A stretch of DNA of 64,000 nucleotides. Source: Dimorphilus gyrociliatus. Taxonomy: Eukaryota; Annelida; Polychaeta; Dinophilidae. Within the stretch, counting starts at the first letter, position 1. Every line of letters begins with the position of its first letter. A program made the position numbers and the translations under genes. A model generated the notes under the pieces. That model ran no database searches. It was not told the origin of the DNA and worked only from the letters and a program-made list of their open reading frames with translations. Where the stretch lies: NCBI GenBank assembly GCA_904063045.1, contig CAJFCJ010000002.1:2661891-2725890 (forward strand), in the 5' to 3' direction. This document shows, piece by piece, positions 1 through 12,778 of this stretch.

Positions 1-2250
<2,250 letters not shown>

Positions 2251-2326
2251 GACAATTATTCAACGTTACTGAAAAAAAAGGCAAAAGACAATTCTCTACA
2301 TTAAACTGCTCATAATTCTTTGTTGA

Positions 2327-2332
2327 AATAAA
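2327..2332 (+). terminator. Poly(A) signal AATAAA of membralin
   Basis: AATAAA lies 77 bases after the membralin stop codon, the only canonical signal close downstream. The 2333-2905 stretch up to the convergent arrestin gene is AT-rich and holds a (TA)n tract around 2505-2592. Confidence 0.6.
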
Positions 2333-2504
2333 CAAAAAATTGAAAAATTAGGTAATAAAGACAAATTACTTTTCTTCCCTATATGCTATAGGTTGGCGTA
2401 AGTTTGTTATATGATAGCAAATATATGTTCCTTTGTTCAAGAGTGAAATTTCCATTCTGTTAAGTTTGTTTTTATAGGTATTAAAAACATAAATATATAT
2501 TTAT

Positions 2505-2592
2505 ACATATATACAAGTATATAAATGCAATAGCACAATATACAGTATATATACATATACAGTATATATATATATATATATATATATACATG
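2505..2592. repeat. (TA)n / ATACAGTATAT low-complexity tract
   Basis: Alternating TA with repeated ACAGTATATAT units between two convergent genes. The variant CAGTATAT/ATACTGTA recurs beside other (TA)n tracts in the window (for example 18541-18560, 20797-20832, 48181-48212). Confidence 0.8.
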
Positions 2593-2905
2593 CAGTTTAT
2601 AGAATATATGTCAAATTAATACGGTATAAGTATTTGAAATTTATACTGTTTGATGTAAAAATTATTGTAAATATGTCAAGTTTCTTATTTTATTTATATT
2701 TATATTATTAATAATTAAATTAACATTATAATATTTTGAACATGGAGTATTTTGGATACAGGCTACAGTTCGCTGTCGTTTTTCCTCGTTGAAAAGAAGA
2801 TTAAATAGCATTAGATAAAGGATTAAAAAGTTCGAATCTTTTAATCATTGCTTTTTTTCTAAAGAAGGCAGTATTAGTTTGCTCGTGTCTCATTTTTTTT
2901 TTGCA

Positions 2906-4818
2906 TCAAACACTGGTCATCTCAGCAGCGCCATCTTGTGAATGATTATTACTGCAAGACGAAACTTGAACTTGTTCGGTTGGAATGCACACGTAAACAG
3001 GCCTGAAAGGTAAAAAAAAAGAAAAACATTGGTACCTATATACAGAAAGTTTGCAGTTTTTTTATATTTTTTTAACTGATTCTATATTATTTCTGCAAAG
3101 TAATATAATACTATATACAGTATGTTCTAACTTGTTGACTAGAGGGTATATAAAGAGATCTGATGTTTTTAAAAGTGGCTATATATGGAACTACTAGGCC
3201 TATAAAATGAAACTAAACTATCATCTGTAATTCTAGTTCCTTTTTAACCGATCTTTCCTTTTGTATGGAATTATTTTTTCCTGTAAAGTCTCACTGCTAA
3301 ATCCGTATTTTTATCCTAATCAATAATCAATTTAGGCTGCACATCACTAATGACTGGAAATAAACCGCATACATCAAATAAAGCAATTAGAATAGCCTCT
3401 CCGAAAAAAGAGGTTAGCCTGTAATAAATACGGTTGTTGATTGGCTTCGTGACTTTGCAGTCTAATGAAAACTAAGGATTTGATATGTAGACTTTTTTTA
3501 TTATAATTAGTTAGAGTTTCTAAGAAAATCTTTAAACGCCTGTAGCAAAATAGATTATTGAAAAACGTTAAAAGGATAAACTCTGGTCATAAATAATTTA
3601 GATGGAAGAATCGAATTTTTTGTTGTTTGCTATTTGCGTTGTTTTTAAGGATATAAAAAAAAAAAAGAGAGAAAATTGTGGACATCGTTTATGTTCATTT
3701 TAAATACTACTGGTTGTAGGAAATAGTAATAGTATATACCTATATAATATTATATCGTGAGCATGATCGTGATCCGAACCGTCATAGACTTGACCCAATT
3801 GAAATTCGGGAGATATGTACATTCCACCTTCTACAACTGGGCAAGATACTTCATATTTCAACTCCGGATCAGGATGATTAGCTATCTTATAGGGCATAGT
3901 GGCGACGTCTATTGGCAAATCTACATGCAATTCTTCTCCGGACTTCTCCTTCTCAACACTAACTCTGAGAACATAGTAAATTTCTATAAGTTTACAAACA
4001 TCATTTAACGATGGCGGTAAAACTGGCAACTGCAGGTGTTGTTCAAGGTGTCGAAATTCGGTTGTATGATGAGCCGCAACTGTTGGCCCCTTATATTTCC
4101 ACACTTCCTGAACGCTTTCTTTTAATAAACCCAATACGGAATATTTGGTGATCTTATATTCAACGTGTTGTCTAAGCTTACAAACGAGCCAGACATTGGC
4201 GTCACTTCCGTTCTGAACTTCCGCTCGCAACTTGATTTTTTCACCACTACAGTAAGCCGTTCTTTCTAGTGTGGCTTCCAACTGAATCGGAACGGAAGAG
4301 CAGCAGAGTCCATTGCAACAGACGCTAGACGATTTGATAACATTTACAGGAGTCAAATAGGCTTCAGAGGTAGCATCAATTCTTGGACCGATAATGGTAA
4401 AGTATTTTAGACCTTGGGGAGGAGAGGCATATGGGATATCTATAATAACCCTCAAATAGTATCTGATCGTTCCCACTTTTGATTCGAAAGAGCAAGGAAG
4501 AGAAGACTCCGGAAGTCGGAACTCGAACGGGAATTTATGATTACCGCGTGGCATTATGGGAATAGTACCCTCTTCGTGCTTATCCTTACCCCAAGCCACC
4601 ACTTTATCATCTACGAAATACTGCTCTTCCTTGACGGTTCTCCTCTCTCCTCCTTTGGTAATTTTCCATTCAACATGAGCTTTTCCCCTCAACAAAACAC
4701 GAACTCCTCTGACCTTTAGATTTTCGGTAACATCAACAATCACCCATCCTTTTGCTCTTTCACCGGCGTAGTAGTATTCCCTCTCCAATTCTATGTCAAA
4801 TCGCTTAATATTATCCAT
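2906..4818 (-). CDS. Arrestin domain-containing protein (alpha-arrestin, ARRDC family)
   Basis: Alpha-arrestins are cytosolic adaptors that link membrane cargo to NEDD4-type ubiquitin ligases. Exons on the minus strand: 4818-3740 and 3002-2906. The donor TATAG/GTATAT and acceptor TTTCAG/GCCTG join in phase to read LYRPVYVCIPTEQ. The protein is 391 residues. The N-terminal arrestin fold is about residues 4-150 (FDIELEREYYYAGERAKGWV, VRGVRVLLRGKAHVEW). The C-terminal arrestin fold is about 165-330 (LEATLERTAYCSGEKIKL). The start is the ATG at 4818, because an upstream in-frame ATG at 4863 adds 15 residues unlike the family. A possible acceptor TTCTGTAG lies near 4843, so a spliced 5' leader is likely. 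The usual PPxY ligase-binding motifs are not visible: the equivalent site reads RPVY. The chain ends in MTSV, a class I PDZ-ligand shape. Subfamily is not resolved. Confidence 0.93.
3003..3739 (-). other. Intron of the arrestin gene
   Basis: 737-base intron bounded by GTATAT and TTTCAG on the minus strand. No second gene is seen in it; it contains one TAGGCCTA palindrome at 3195-3202. Confidence 0.85.
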
Positions 4819-4864
4819 TATAATATATCCCTTAATTTTTCTACAGAACCATGGACCTAGCAAT

Positions 4865-6558
4865 TTAAAAAAAGAGACAATTGATTAGATATGCATGGGT
4901 TACGCAAATTAGTAAATGCGCACGCACCTATGATTATATACGCCTACGAGTTGTTTGTTGTGTAATGTAAGACAATGTTTATAAATACGATTTACGGCGT
5001 CGAATAAAAAAAGCGTCGGATTTCTGATTCGTAAAAAAAGCTGACAACTTTATAATTATTTTTATAGATGTTTACGACAGTCAGCGGTCGAGTGTTACAT
5101 TCGTAAGGAAATAGATATCGATTTATCTACTCCCGATTATTTTTCCACTCCAATTGGTAGTATCTATGACCGGAATCTATTTGCTTTTTTTTTACGTCAC
5201 GCCATCTTTCCTTTATTACTCCGGGCACAGTCCAGGAGGAAGAAGGAGGGGGTATAGTTAAGACTAGTAGTTATTGACCGAATGGTAGCCATTGGCAACC
5301 AGTAGAACGTATACATGTTACATTATGACACACGTACATTTTTATTACAGTATAATGAACAATAAAATGAGTATTTACAGTTAACAATCCAACTGCAGTG
5401 TATAATTATCTATTTATTTATTTATATTTACACTAATATAGACGCTTTTTCCTCTCTTATCGGTTCTTATCTATTATACAAATAAGTTTTATGGTGCTGT
5501 GACGGAGGAGAAGCGGGAAATTTCTCTGAACCAAAACCTTTGTGTACCACTTAAGCAGCCTTTTCTCCATGCATTATTCAAGCGTGCACAAGATAAACAA
5601 GCTTGCAATATACGACGGCCGTATATATCTAATAAATTATGCAGTAGGATGTAATGGTTCCATATAAGAGCAGGTGTTCCATATTGCATAAAAATGCTTT
5701 TCCTTATCTACTACTGATAATGGTAAATAGTAAAGAAACTGGAGTCACATTGGGTCGATAAATGTCAATATATGACCTATATATGTATCAATTTAACGAA
5801 TGATATAGGAAAAGAACGCTTGCCATTTCGGATGTGCATAATTATGTCTTCTCTGGGTTTTTTTTCTTTTACTTTCTTTTTTTTTGCAGTAGTCTTTCCG
5901 CGATCTACTCTTATCATCAAAGACGCACCGCCGAGCACAACACCGGCGCCATATTGATTTTACCAATCGCTATTAACATAGCTTTCGCCAGTTAGACGTC
6001 AACACTTATATAAAAGCTTACGATAAAGCGTCTAAAGGACGTCGGTTTTTTTTGAAAATATACGAGGAAAAATAGTATATATATTTTTATTATCCCTTAG
6101 AAGCTCTTACCTCATCTTAATGGAAGAGGATAGACCGAAAGAGAATGTATTTGCTTCCTTTTTTTCCAGTTTTTCAGTAATCAAAATAACAATCGATGAG
6201 GAGAAATTTTTTATGAATTCTTACGGAGTAGACCTTTTATCTGTTTAATCTCGTACTTTCTTTCACTCCCTTCCTCGAATATAACGTAAACAGCCGTAAG
6301 AGTAAATCACGAAGCTGCAGAGGCTTTGCAGATAGCTCGCGTGTCAATGATTTTCCAGCCGTTTACACCGCCCTCTATAGGCAACTGGAAATAAATTTCT
6401 TTTCTCTATAACTGTATGATAAGTAAAAACTAAAGAAGAATCACACTGAGCGACCTCTAAAGTCGTTTATTCCCTCTGTGTTTATAATATATTAATACAA
6501 TCTCCCAAAGTTTATTTTTAATGCAAGTTTATTATCAGTATACACTAAATTATTTAAC
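4865..6558. promoter_or_regulatory. Intergenic: arrestin upstream region and FAAH 3' flank
   Basis: No supported gene. It likely holds the arrestin promoter and 5' leader. Visible elements: a possible RFX X-box GTAGCCATTGGCAAC near 5286, a GACGTCA half-CRE near 5995, and TATATAAAAG near 6008. AATAAA signals on the minus strand (6529-6534, 6511-6516) belong to the amidase gene. Which TATA-like site is used cannot be told from sequence. Confidence 0.4.
6529..6534 (-). terminator. Poly(A) signal of the FAAH-type gene
   Basis: AATAAA on the minus strand, 25 bases after the stop. A second copy is at 6511-6516 and a third at 6466-6471. Confidence 0.5.
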
Positions 6559-9500
6559 TCATGCACTTGATACTTCAAGATCTTTCATTATTCGTAAGCA
6601 CAATTCGTCTTGGAACGGTTTTGTAACAATTTGAACGCTACAAGATAGGCCTATCGATCCAGATGTACATTGATCCTTTAAAACTTTTTCAGGTGTTGTA
6701 ACTGATTGGTACTTTTTAGATTCCATTTCATCTTCCGCCGTTACTTTCGTCATCGGTAGGCTTCCTAAACGATAAAAACCGGAACTTAATACTTTTTTAA
6801 TACATTTGCATATAATGTATAAACTACTCATGGAAAATGACTAAACGTTAACCTGGTACAGAATAATCAATACTATTACTACTATTATCATTATTGTTAG
6901 TATCATTAAGCCATTGTTAAAAATCGTTTCTCATTAAATAACTGCCTTTATGTTTTTAAGCCATTTAACGTTTGACTTTGCCTATTTTTTTTTTGTTAAA
7001 TAAAATATAAAAAAAAAAATAATCGATCTAATAATTTACCAGCTGGACAGGATAACAGATTGTAGATACCAGTGTAGAAGGAGGCAGAGGCAGCAAAACT
7101 AAATTTACCCAATTCTACAGCAGGACAGGGGAATGTAGGACATAAAACTGCATCCAAACCCAAACTATTCCACTTGTCCCATACCTTATTTCTATACATG
7201 TTCGCTTCATGAGTATGTTTCCACCAACCCGAAACTGAACGTATGCGCAAGAGATCAAGGACAGCCCGCCCTAAATCGGGTTTTATCAATTTTGCGATAT
7301 ATCCAATTATATATTTCATTGGTTTTGCTATTTGACAAAGTGTCGCTGATATTTTGATGGCTGATGAAAGTTCATCATGCTCTCTATTGAAAAAAAATTA
7401 AAAAAATGGGTCAAACCTAGAATTATCGATATTAATACGATGAAATTTATTACTAACGTAGCATCTGCAATAGATTTTCCATTATCACCATAGAGTGAAA
7501 TTATAAACAGTGATAAAGCATATTCGACGTCAGGTAATTCGAAGGGCACGAGCTGGAAAAATCAAGAAAAAGAAACAACTTAAAGAATTTGTAGCCAAAC
7601 ATAAAAAACCAGAAGCCTATACAGTATATACACTGTATATAGGTTATTGTATATTTAATATATATTAAAAATAAGCTGGTAAAAAAAAACATATATACAA
7701 GTATATATTATATATTACGCATATAGCACCAATAGACTGCGTATGTTATATAAAATATTGCAGAATTAGCTTGCTAACCTCATATCCTTTCTTCTCAAGT
7801 TGTTCTTTTGCCATTTTTATAGATCTTCGCACTACTGGAAATGATTTGCAGTAATTCAAGGAATCATAATATCCAATTTTTAGTTTTCTTGTTGAGTTAT
7901 ACATCTATTTACGGTGAATTCGAAGAAATTCTTTTAATGAATTAAAAAGAAATTTGACTCTCTTGTTATTTAGTTCTTACCTCTTTATTAAATGGGATAG
8001 GATAAGCAAGTGGATCCATTTTAAAGTATTCATCTACTAGTACATTCTCAAGAAAATAGCGTATAGTATCTATATCACGAGCCATAGGACCGTAGCAAGA
8101 TTTAACTACTTCTTGTCCGACCTGGACACCTTTTATCTTCCTACTGCCAATTCTATTCGGAGTTAATTTTAGCGCACATGTACCAGCCATATGAGATGGG
8201 ATTCTAAGAGATCCTCCGATATCCGAGCCTACTCCCAAGATAGAGCCTTGACCACTTAGTAGAACAGCTTCTCCACCCGAGCTACCTCCTGGGTTACGAT
8301 TACTGAAGCCCAATAAATTTGTTGGTCCATAGATTGGATTATTAGTTTCCCAACTGTATAACAAAATTTCATTTTAAATACTTTAAATAGCTAAAACAAT
8401 AAAATTAACATTTCATGAAAATGATAATAAAATAATATGATTGAATGTTGTATACTGTTTATATTATATATTAATAGGGTCAAAATTCAATTATTAAACT
8501 TATTAAAAGTATTATATTTATGACAGAAAGTTTTTTTGTTGAGATAAATTTGGTTGTTAATTTTTTTTTAAAAAAAAAAGAAACAAAACAAAACCTTTTA
8601 AAACGAATAGTAAAATAATAAAAACTACTAAATAATTTACAGTTTTTTACGGTAGAAAAACAACAACTGGAAAAGTATTAAGAAATAATGAAAAACAGTA
8701 ATTTACACGCTATTGTTTTGAATTCAATTGAGTTGTTTGTTCAAGTACGAGAATCTTTTGATATTATTACTTCTTCTTCGATAATTGATGCAAAATCTGA
8801 TGATGTATCTCTAGTTGTTTGACTAGTAATTGATGATTGAGTTTCTTTACTTAATTGTTCTAGTTGAGCTTCAATAGCGTCTAATAGACCTTCTTTTCTT
8901 GGACGTTTTAGCCAGGCAATCCGTCTTTTTACAACTTCCTTTGTTATATTTATACCAACTACTAAAGGAACTAGTAGGAGACAAGTAGACGCAATTATTA
9001 AATTGAAAAGATAATCTTCCCCGTTTAGCGGTGTTAATCTCTTAATACGGGTGTAAACCGTTGGGTTTTGTGTAGATTGGGAAGGGAGATCAATAATATC
9101 ATCAGTCCAATTTATCAAAGGAAAAAAAGGATCGCATCGACAACTAATTAAGACATTTTTAGAATTGTTATATTTAACAAGTTTTATTTCTAATCTATCT
9201 TTTTTCTCAAAAGAATTTTCATAGCATGTGAATCGAGTTTTACCATTTAATTTGGAAACTATTAGGTAACAATCGCCCAATTTGACATGACGAATTAACG
9301 ATGCGATAATCAATGATATGAAATTGTTTCGGTTGACAGATCTCAAACGGAATACAACCTTGGAATTATAATCTAACGTTGAATTCATCAGACGATCGCA
9401 TATCAAGTTCCTTTCATTCAACTCTGTTAGAATTGGTGTTAGGAGTTGGCAGGCAAGAGTTTTATCTTGGGCAAAAATAATCAATTCCTGTAGTCTATCT

Positions 9501-11421
9501 CTTCGAAAATTTAAACTCTTAGTTATTAATTTACATCGAATATATAAATGTCTCGGCCCACCTCCAGATTGTAATAGTCTATTTACAGAAGTGATAAAAC
9601 GTTCGTCTTCATCCTCATCCTCCGTTGGACAAAATAAATAAACTTTATTGATCAGGCAAGATGAGAAAGCTCTCGGATAAAGGAAATCTTTGGATTGGAT
9701 AAGAAACATAAACTTTTCTATTCTACAATAACTGAATGCAACTGGATGAACAATAAGTGGGCGATTAGAAGACGAGCGGATAATAAAAAATTCTATACTA
9801 GCATTGAAAAATGCTCTTTTATTTATTCTTAGATCCTTATTTCTTAGTAATATCAATTTATTTATCTTAATCGAATCGTTTAAATTCCTTTCTCGGATTA
9901 TCAATGATTTCGATTCTTCAATTCTTACAAAGCCAAATTCCCTTACTCCGAACGCATCCAGAGAGAAATCTAAATTTACTGAATAAGTTCGACAAATATA
10001 AACGGACACGATCAAACGCCGATAAGATAGCTCATCAATTTTCGATTTTACAGATTTCCAATAAAAAGTAAACTTATCATTTGTAATTAATCCAATCATA
10101 GTTAAATTGAAATAAGTATTATCAGATATATCAATGATAGTGTAACTATAATTAGCACGAATATCGGGGCAAAAACCGAATGTATACTCGTAACAGATAA
10201 ATATTCTCAATAAGATAACATTTAAAATATGGCGCATGATAGAATTCTAAAGCTCATAAATTCTATGTGTTTTTTAAAGTTTTCGTATTAAATTCCACGT
10301 AATCTTTCTTTCTTTCTATCTTTCTTGTTTGTTTGTTTTTTATTGATGAAGTATTTTATCCTTTTAGTTAAATAACTCAAAAAATATATAAAACTAGATA
10401 CTAACCTTACAAGTGTTTGCGGTATATTTGTCTTTACGAATGGTATAGCTCCATTTTTTACCAAAAACTAACGAATATTCAAATTATTTAAATTATAAGT
10501 AATACTATTGTTTTTAATTACCTCTATTAAAGTTGAAGTTTCTTCAGCCGTTTCGGATAGATACTTTGAACAGCCTAACGTTGTATGATAACCCTAATGT
10601 TTTTTTTTTCGCAATATAACAAAGTTAGGGAAGATATGTTGAGATGCGTAATGAAGATAACACGGGAAAGAAAGGAAGGGATAGAAGAAAAAAAAGGTCG
10701 TAAAATGGTTAGTCATACACTTGTATCGAAAAATATCATAAAATACCTTAATTTGATAATTATCCTTCACGCTGAGTGGAATGCCATAAAAAGCTCCCTT
10801 TGCATTGGAGGGCTTTAAAGAAAATTCCAAATATTTATATGCCTTCCTCAAATCACTATCATTGAAGTAGGAAAAAAAAGAAAAAGAATATTATTTAAGC
10901 CTACTTACTCTGGCCTCGATTATCGGATCAGTCAAGCAGTTCGTCTTATCATGAATTTCCAAAGCCTTATTTTAATAAATAACATAATTTACAATAATAA
11001 AAAATGGATTAAAAGACTTTTTTTTAATATCATGTCGTCAACCTTAATTTGATATGACTTCAAAATTAACTCTGGATCTAGTTTACCAGTTTTGTACCCT
11101 TCTACAAGATCCATAAACTTTTGATTTACCATTTCTGATATAGTTTCTTCTGAAATCTATATATAGAATATATTTTTTGGTATAGATTTTATATTCAAAA
11201 GAAGGCAGAATTTAAATAAATACGTTTTGTTTATCCAAATAATTACGATATTTTTTAAAGCATTCCTCTCTATCCACTTTCTTCTTTCTTCTCAATTCTG
11301 CTAATAGCAATCTTTTCCTGTTTAATATTCTTTGAAGAAAATATAATAACATTAAAACTCCTCCACCAGTTCCAGCTAATTGTACCAAGAAATTATCTGA
11401 CAAGGCGTTCATGAACCACAT
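6559..11421 (-). CDS. FAAH: Fatty-acid amide hydrolase-like amidase, 11 exons
   Basis: Serine hydrolase of the amidase-signature family. FAAH cleaves fatty-acid amides such as anandamide at ER membranes. Exons (minus): 11421-11224, 11156-11043, 10965-10909, 10866-10747, 10593-10522, 10467-10406, 8353-7981, 7904-7779, 7552-7458, 7383-7040, 6764-6559. They total 589 codons including the stop (588 residues; human FAAH has 579). An N-terminal membrane anchor spans about residues 10-32. The amidase signature contains GGSSGGE and GSDIGGS. By position the Ser-cisSer-Lys triad is K157 (PLSVKD), S232 and S256. C-terminal blocks also match (GPMARDIDT, LDAVLCPTFPCPA, VTAEDE, FQDELCLRIM). Every junction is GT-AG in phase except the 42-base intron 10867-10908, which keeps frame only if it ends in AC. 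A 2 kb intron contains a separate intronless ORF. Confidence 0.94.
8741..10237 (-). CDS. Intronless ORF nested in FAAH intron: unrecognised type I membrane protein
   Basis: 498 codons, uninterrupted, lying entirely inside the amidase intron 8354-10405 and on the same strand. I do not recognise the family. The start is a hydrophobic signal-like stretch (residues 4-22). A long ectodomain follows with scattered cysteines and NxS/T sequons at about N29, N44, N120, N145, N285, N357 and N376. An acidic run (TEDEDEDE, about 205-212) lies in the middle. One strong membrane span is at about 409-430, followed by a basic stop-transfer (KEVVKRRIAWLKRPRK) and a 60-residue Ser/Thr/Glu-rich cytoplasmic tail. 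Such length is very unlikely by chance in this AT-rich DNA, so I infer a real gene, possibly a retrogene or orphan. No TATA or poly(A) signal is evident close by. It could instead be an alternative 3' exon of the host gene, but it has its own ATG and leader. Confidence 0.72.
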   Translation of the reverse strand: MRHILNVILLRIFICYEYTFGFCPDIRANYSYTIIDISDNTYFNLTMIGLITNDKFTFYWKSVKSKIDELSYRRLIVSVYICRTYSVNLDFSLDAFGVREFGFVRIEESKSLIIRERNLNDSIKINKLILLRNKDLRINKRAFFNASIEFFIIRSSSNRPLIVHPVAFSYCRIEKFMFLIQSKDFLYPRAFSSCLINKVYLFCPTEDEDEDERFITSVNRLLQSGGGPRHLYIRCKLITKSLNFRRDRLQELIIFAQDKTLACQLLTPILTELNERNLICDRLMNSTLDYNSKVVFRLRSVNRNNFISLIIASLIRHVKLGDCYLIVSKLNGKTRFTCYENSFEKKDRLEIKLVKYNNSKNVLISCRCDPFFPLINWTDDIIDLPSQSTQNPTVYTRIKRLTPLNGEDYLFNLIIASTCLLLVPLVVGINITKEVVKRRIAWLKRPRKEGLLDAIEAQLEQLSKETQSSITSQTTRDTSSDFASIIEEEVIISKDSRT

Positions 11422-12778
11422 TTTAGAGGTTTTATGTCTTGAACTCTTCTCTATTTAACCTATATTTTCTCTTAAATAGCTGTCTGCTAAGCAGACAAGC
11501 GAGTGAATAATTTTTTGTTGTGATATTTGGACTGATAGCATCTATTATCATTTCTATCAGTTTTATCGAGCCGTTCAATGTTTATTGGCTCATAAATGAA
11601 TCTAATTAATTATTCTATCAGCTAAGTAATTGTTTAATTGTAGAATTACATAGTTAATATTTTAGTATTAATAGTTAATTCTACAGGTAATATTACTCTT
11701 AATTATCGCTCGAAACGAGATCTCTTTGGGATTAAAATTATTGAATTACAATAAAACAGTAGACTTTGGAAATAAATTTCCAACAAGAGCTTTTTCATTA
11801 TGAATAATAATTAACTTTTTATTGGACGAAAGCTATAGTGCATGTTCAATTTCTTTATATACAGCATCTTTATGAATGCCTGCACTTCCCATGGCATTTG
11901 TAATTAGTTCAAAGTTGATGATGTAGATGGCACAGCTGTAGAGTAATATGGAAATTAGGTATTTTAAATGCTTCTTTAGAATTATAAGCTTGGTGCTCCC
12001 TCTGAAGCGAACAAGTGGAACAAATTACATTATTTATTTCATTGAAAACATGAATATAGAGTGATATTTCTTAGGGGCTAAAGGTTATAGATGAAATATG
12101 TCCTAGAGGCAGACACCTCGATTAGTATCATGAAATAGAATTTTCTAACATCGCATCTATTTGATAAATCGATTCAGTAGGAAAAAAAAGAGAGAAAAAG
12201 CAATATATCATATAAATTCCTCGTAAAAAAAAGATGTTTCTATATTTTGCATCCTTATGATGCATACTAAAAGGAAGTAAAACTATCCTTTTACTCATTT
12301 TATTGAATTTATACATTCTATCTAAGCTTACACACAGAGTAATGAATATCCTTTATCAGCGTATTTATATATAGATATACACTGTATTTGTGTATATACA
12401 TTATAAATATATAATGCAAACTATATGTAGCATACATACAGTATACACACTTGGCATTATTACAAAATCCCACAGGATGGGATTAAGTTAATTGCATGGC
12501 TGACTTTTCCACCTCTGTATGCCATGTCGGCACGTATTTTTTCAAATGTTATCTTTTGTTATAAGTTTGTAAATTTTTAATTGAAAAAAAATAATACAAA
12601 TATTTTCATTAGTTAAGCATCTTAATTATCAAGATTCTCTTCCTTTTTATACAGGATATGGGGAAGCTACAGTAGTAGATATCTATCTTTACTATCTATT
12701 GTATAAAATATTGATACGTAATATTCGTTCAAGTAAAGTCTAAAGGTGGAAGTGATAATTTTCTAAAATTTGTGAAAA
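11422..12778. other. Intergenic between FAAH 5' end and SLC23 3' end
   Basis: 1.36 kb, head of the amidase gene and tail of the transporter gene (both minus). No confident gene. It includes the weak coding-like stretch at 11833-11935 and AT-rich filler with TATATACA runs near 12368-12450. Confidence 0.5.
11833..11935 (-). CDS. Possible orphan terminal exon, about 33 codons (uncertain)
   Basis: On the minus strand an acceptor-like CTCTACAG at 11936 is followed by an open frame containing NFELITNAMGSAGIHKD and VYKEIEHAL, then TAG. The residue mix and the even spread of charged and hydrophobic positions look protein-like, unlike the Ile/Lys/Asn/Phe-rich chance frames around it. The frame stays open about 25 codons further upstream without an ATG, so the acceptor is not certain. 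I do not recognise the family. It may be the end of a gene otherwise missing here, a pseudogene scrap, or chance. No partner exon was found between 11.9 and 12.8 kb. Confidence 0.22.

Noticed and set aside
2827-2845. tRNA T-arm look-alike AAAAG-TTCGAAT-CTTTT
   Set aside because: No acceptor stem, D-arm or anticodon arm can be built upstream.
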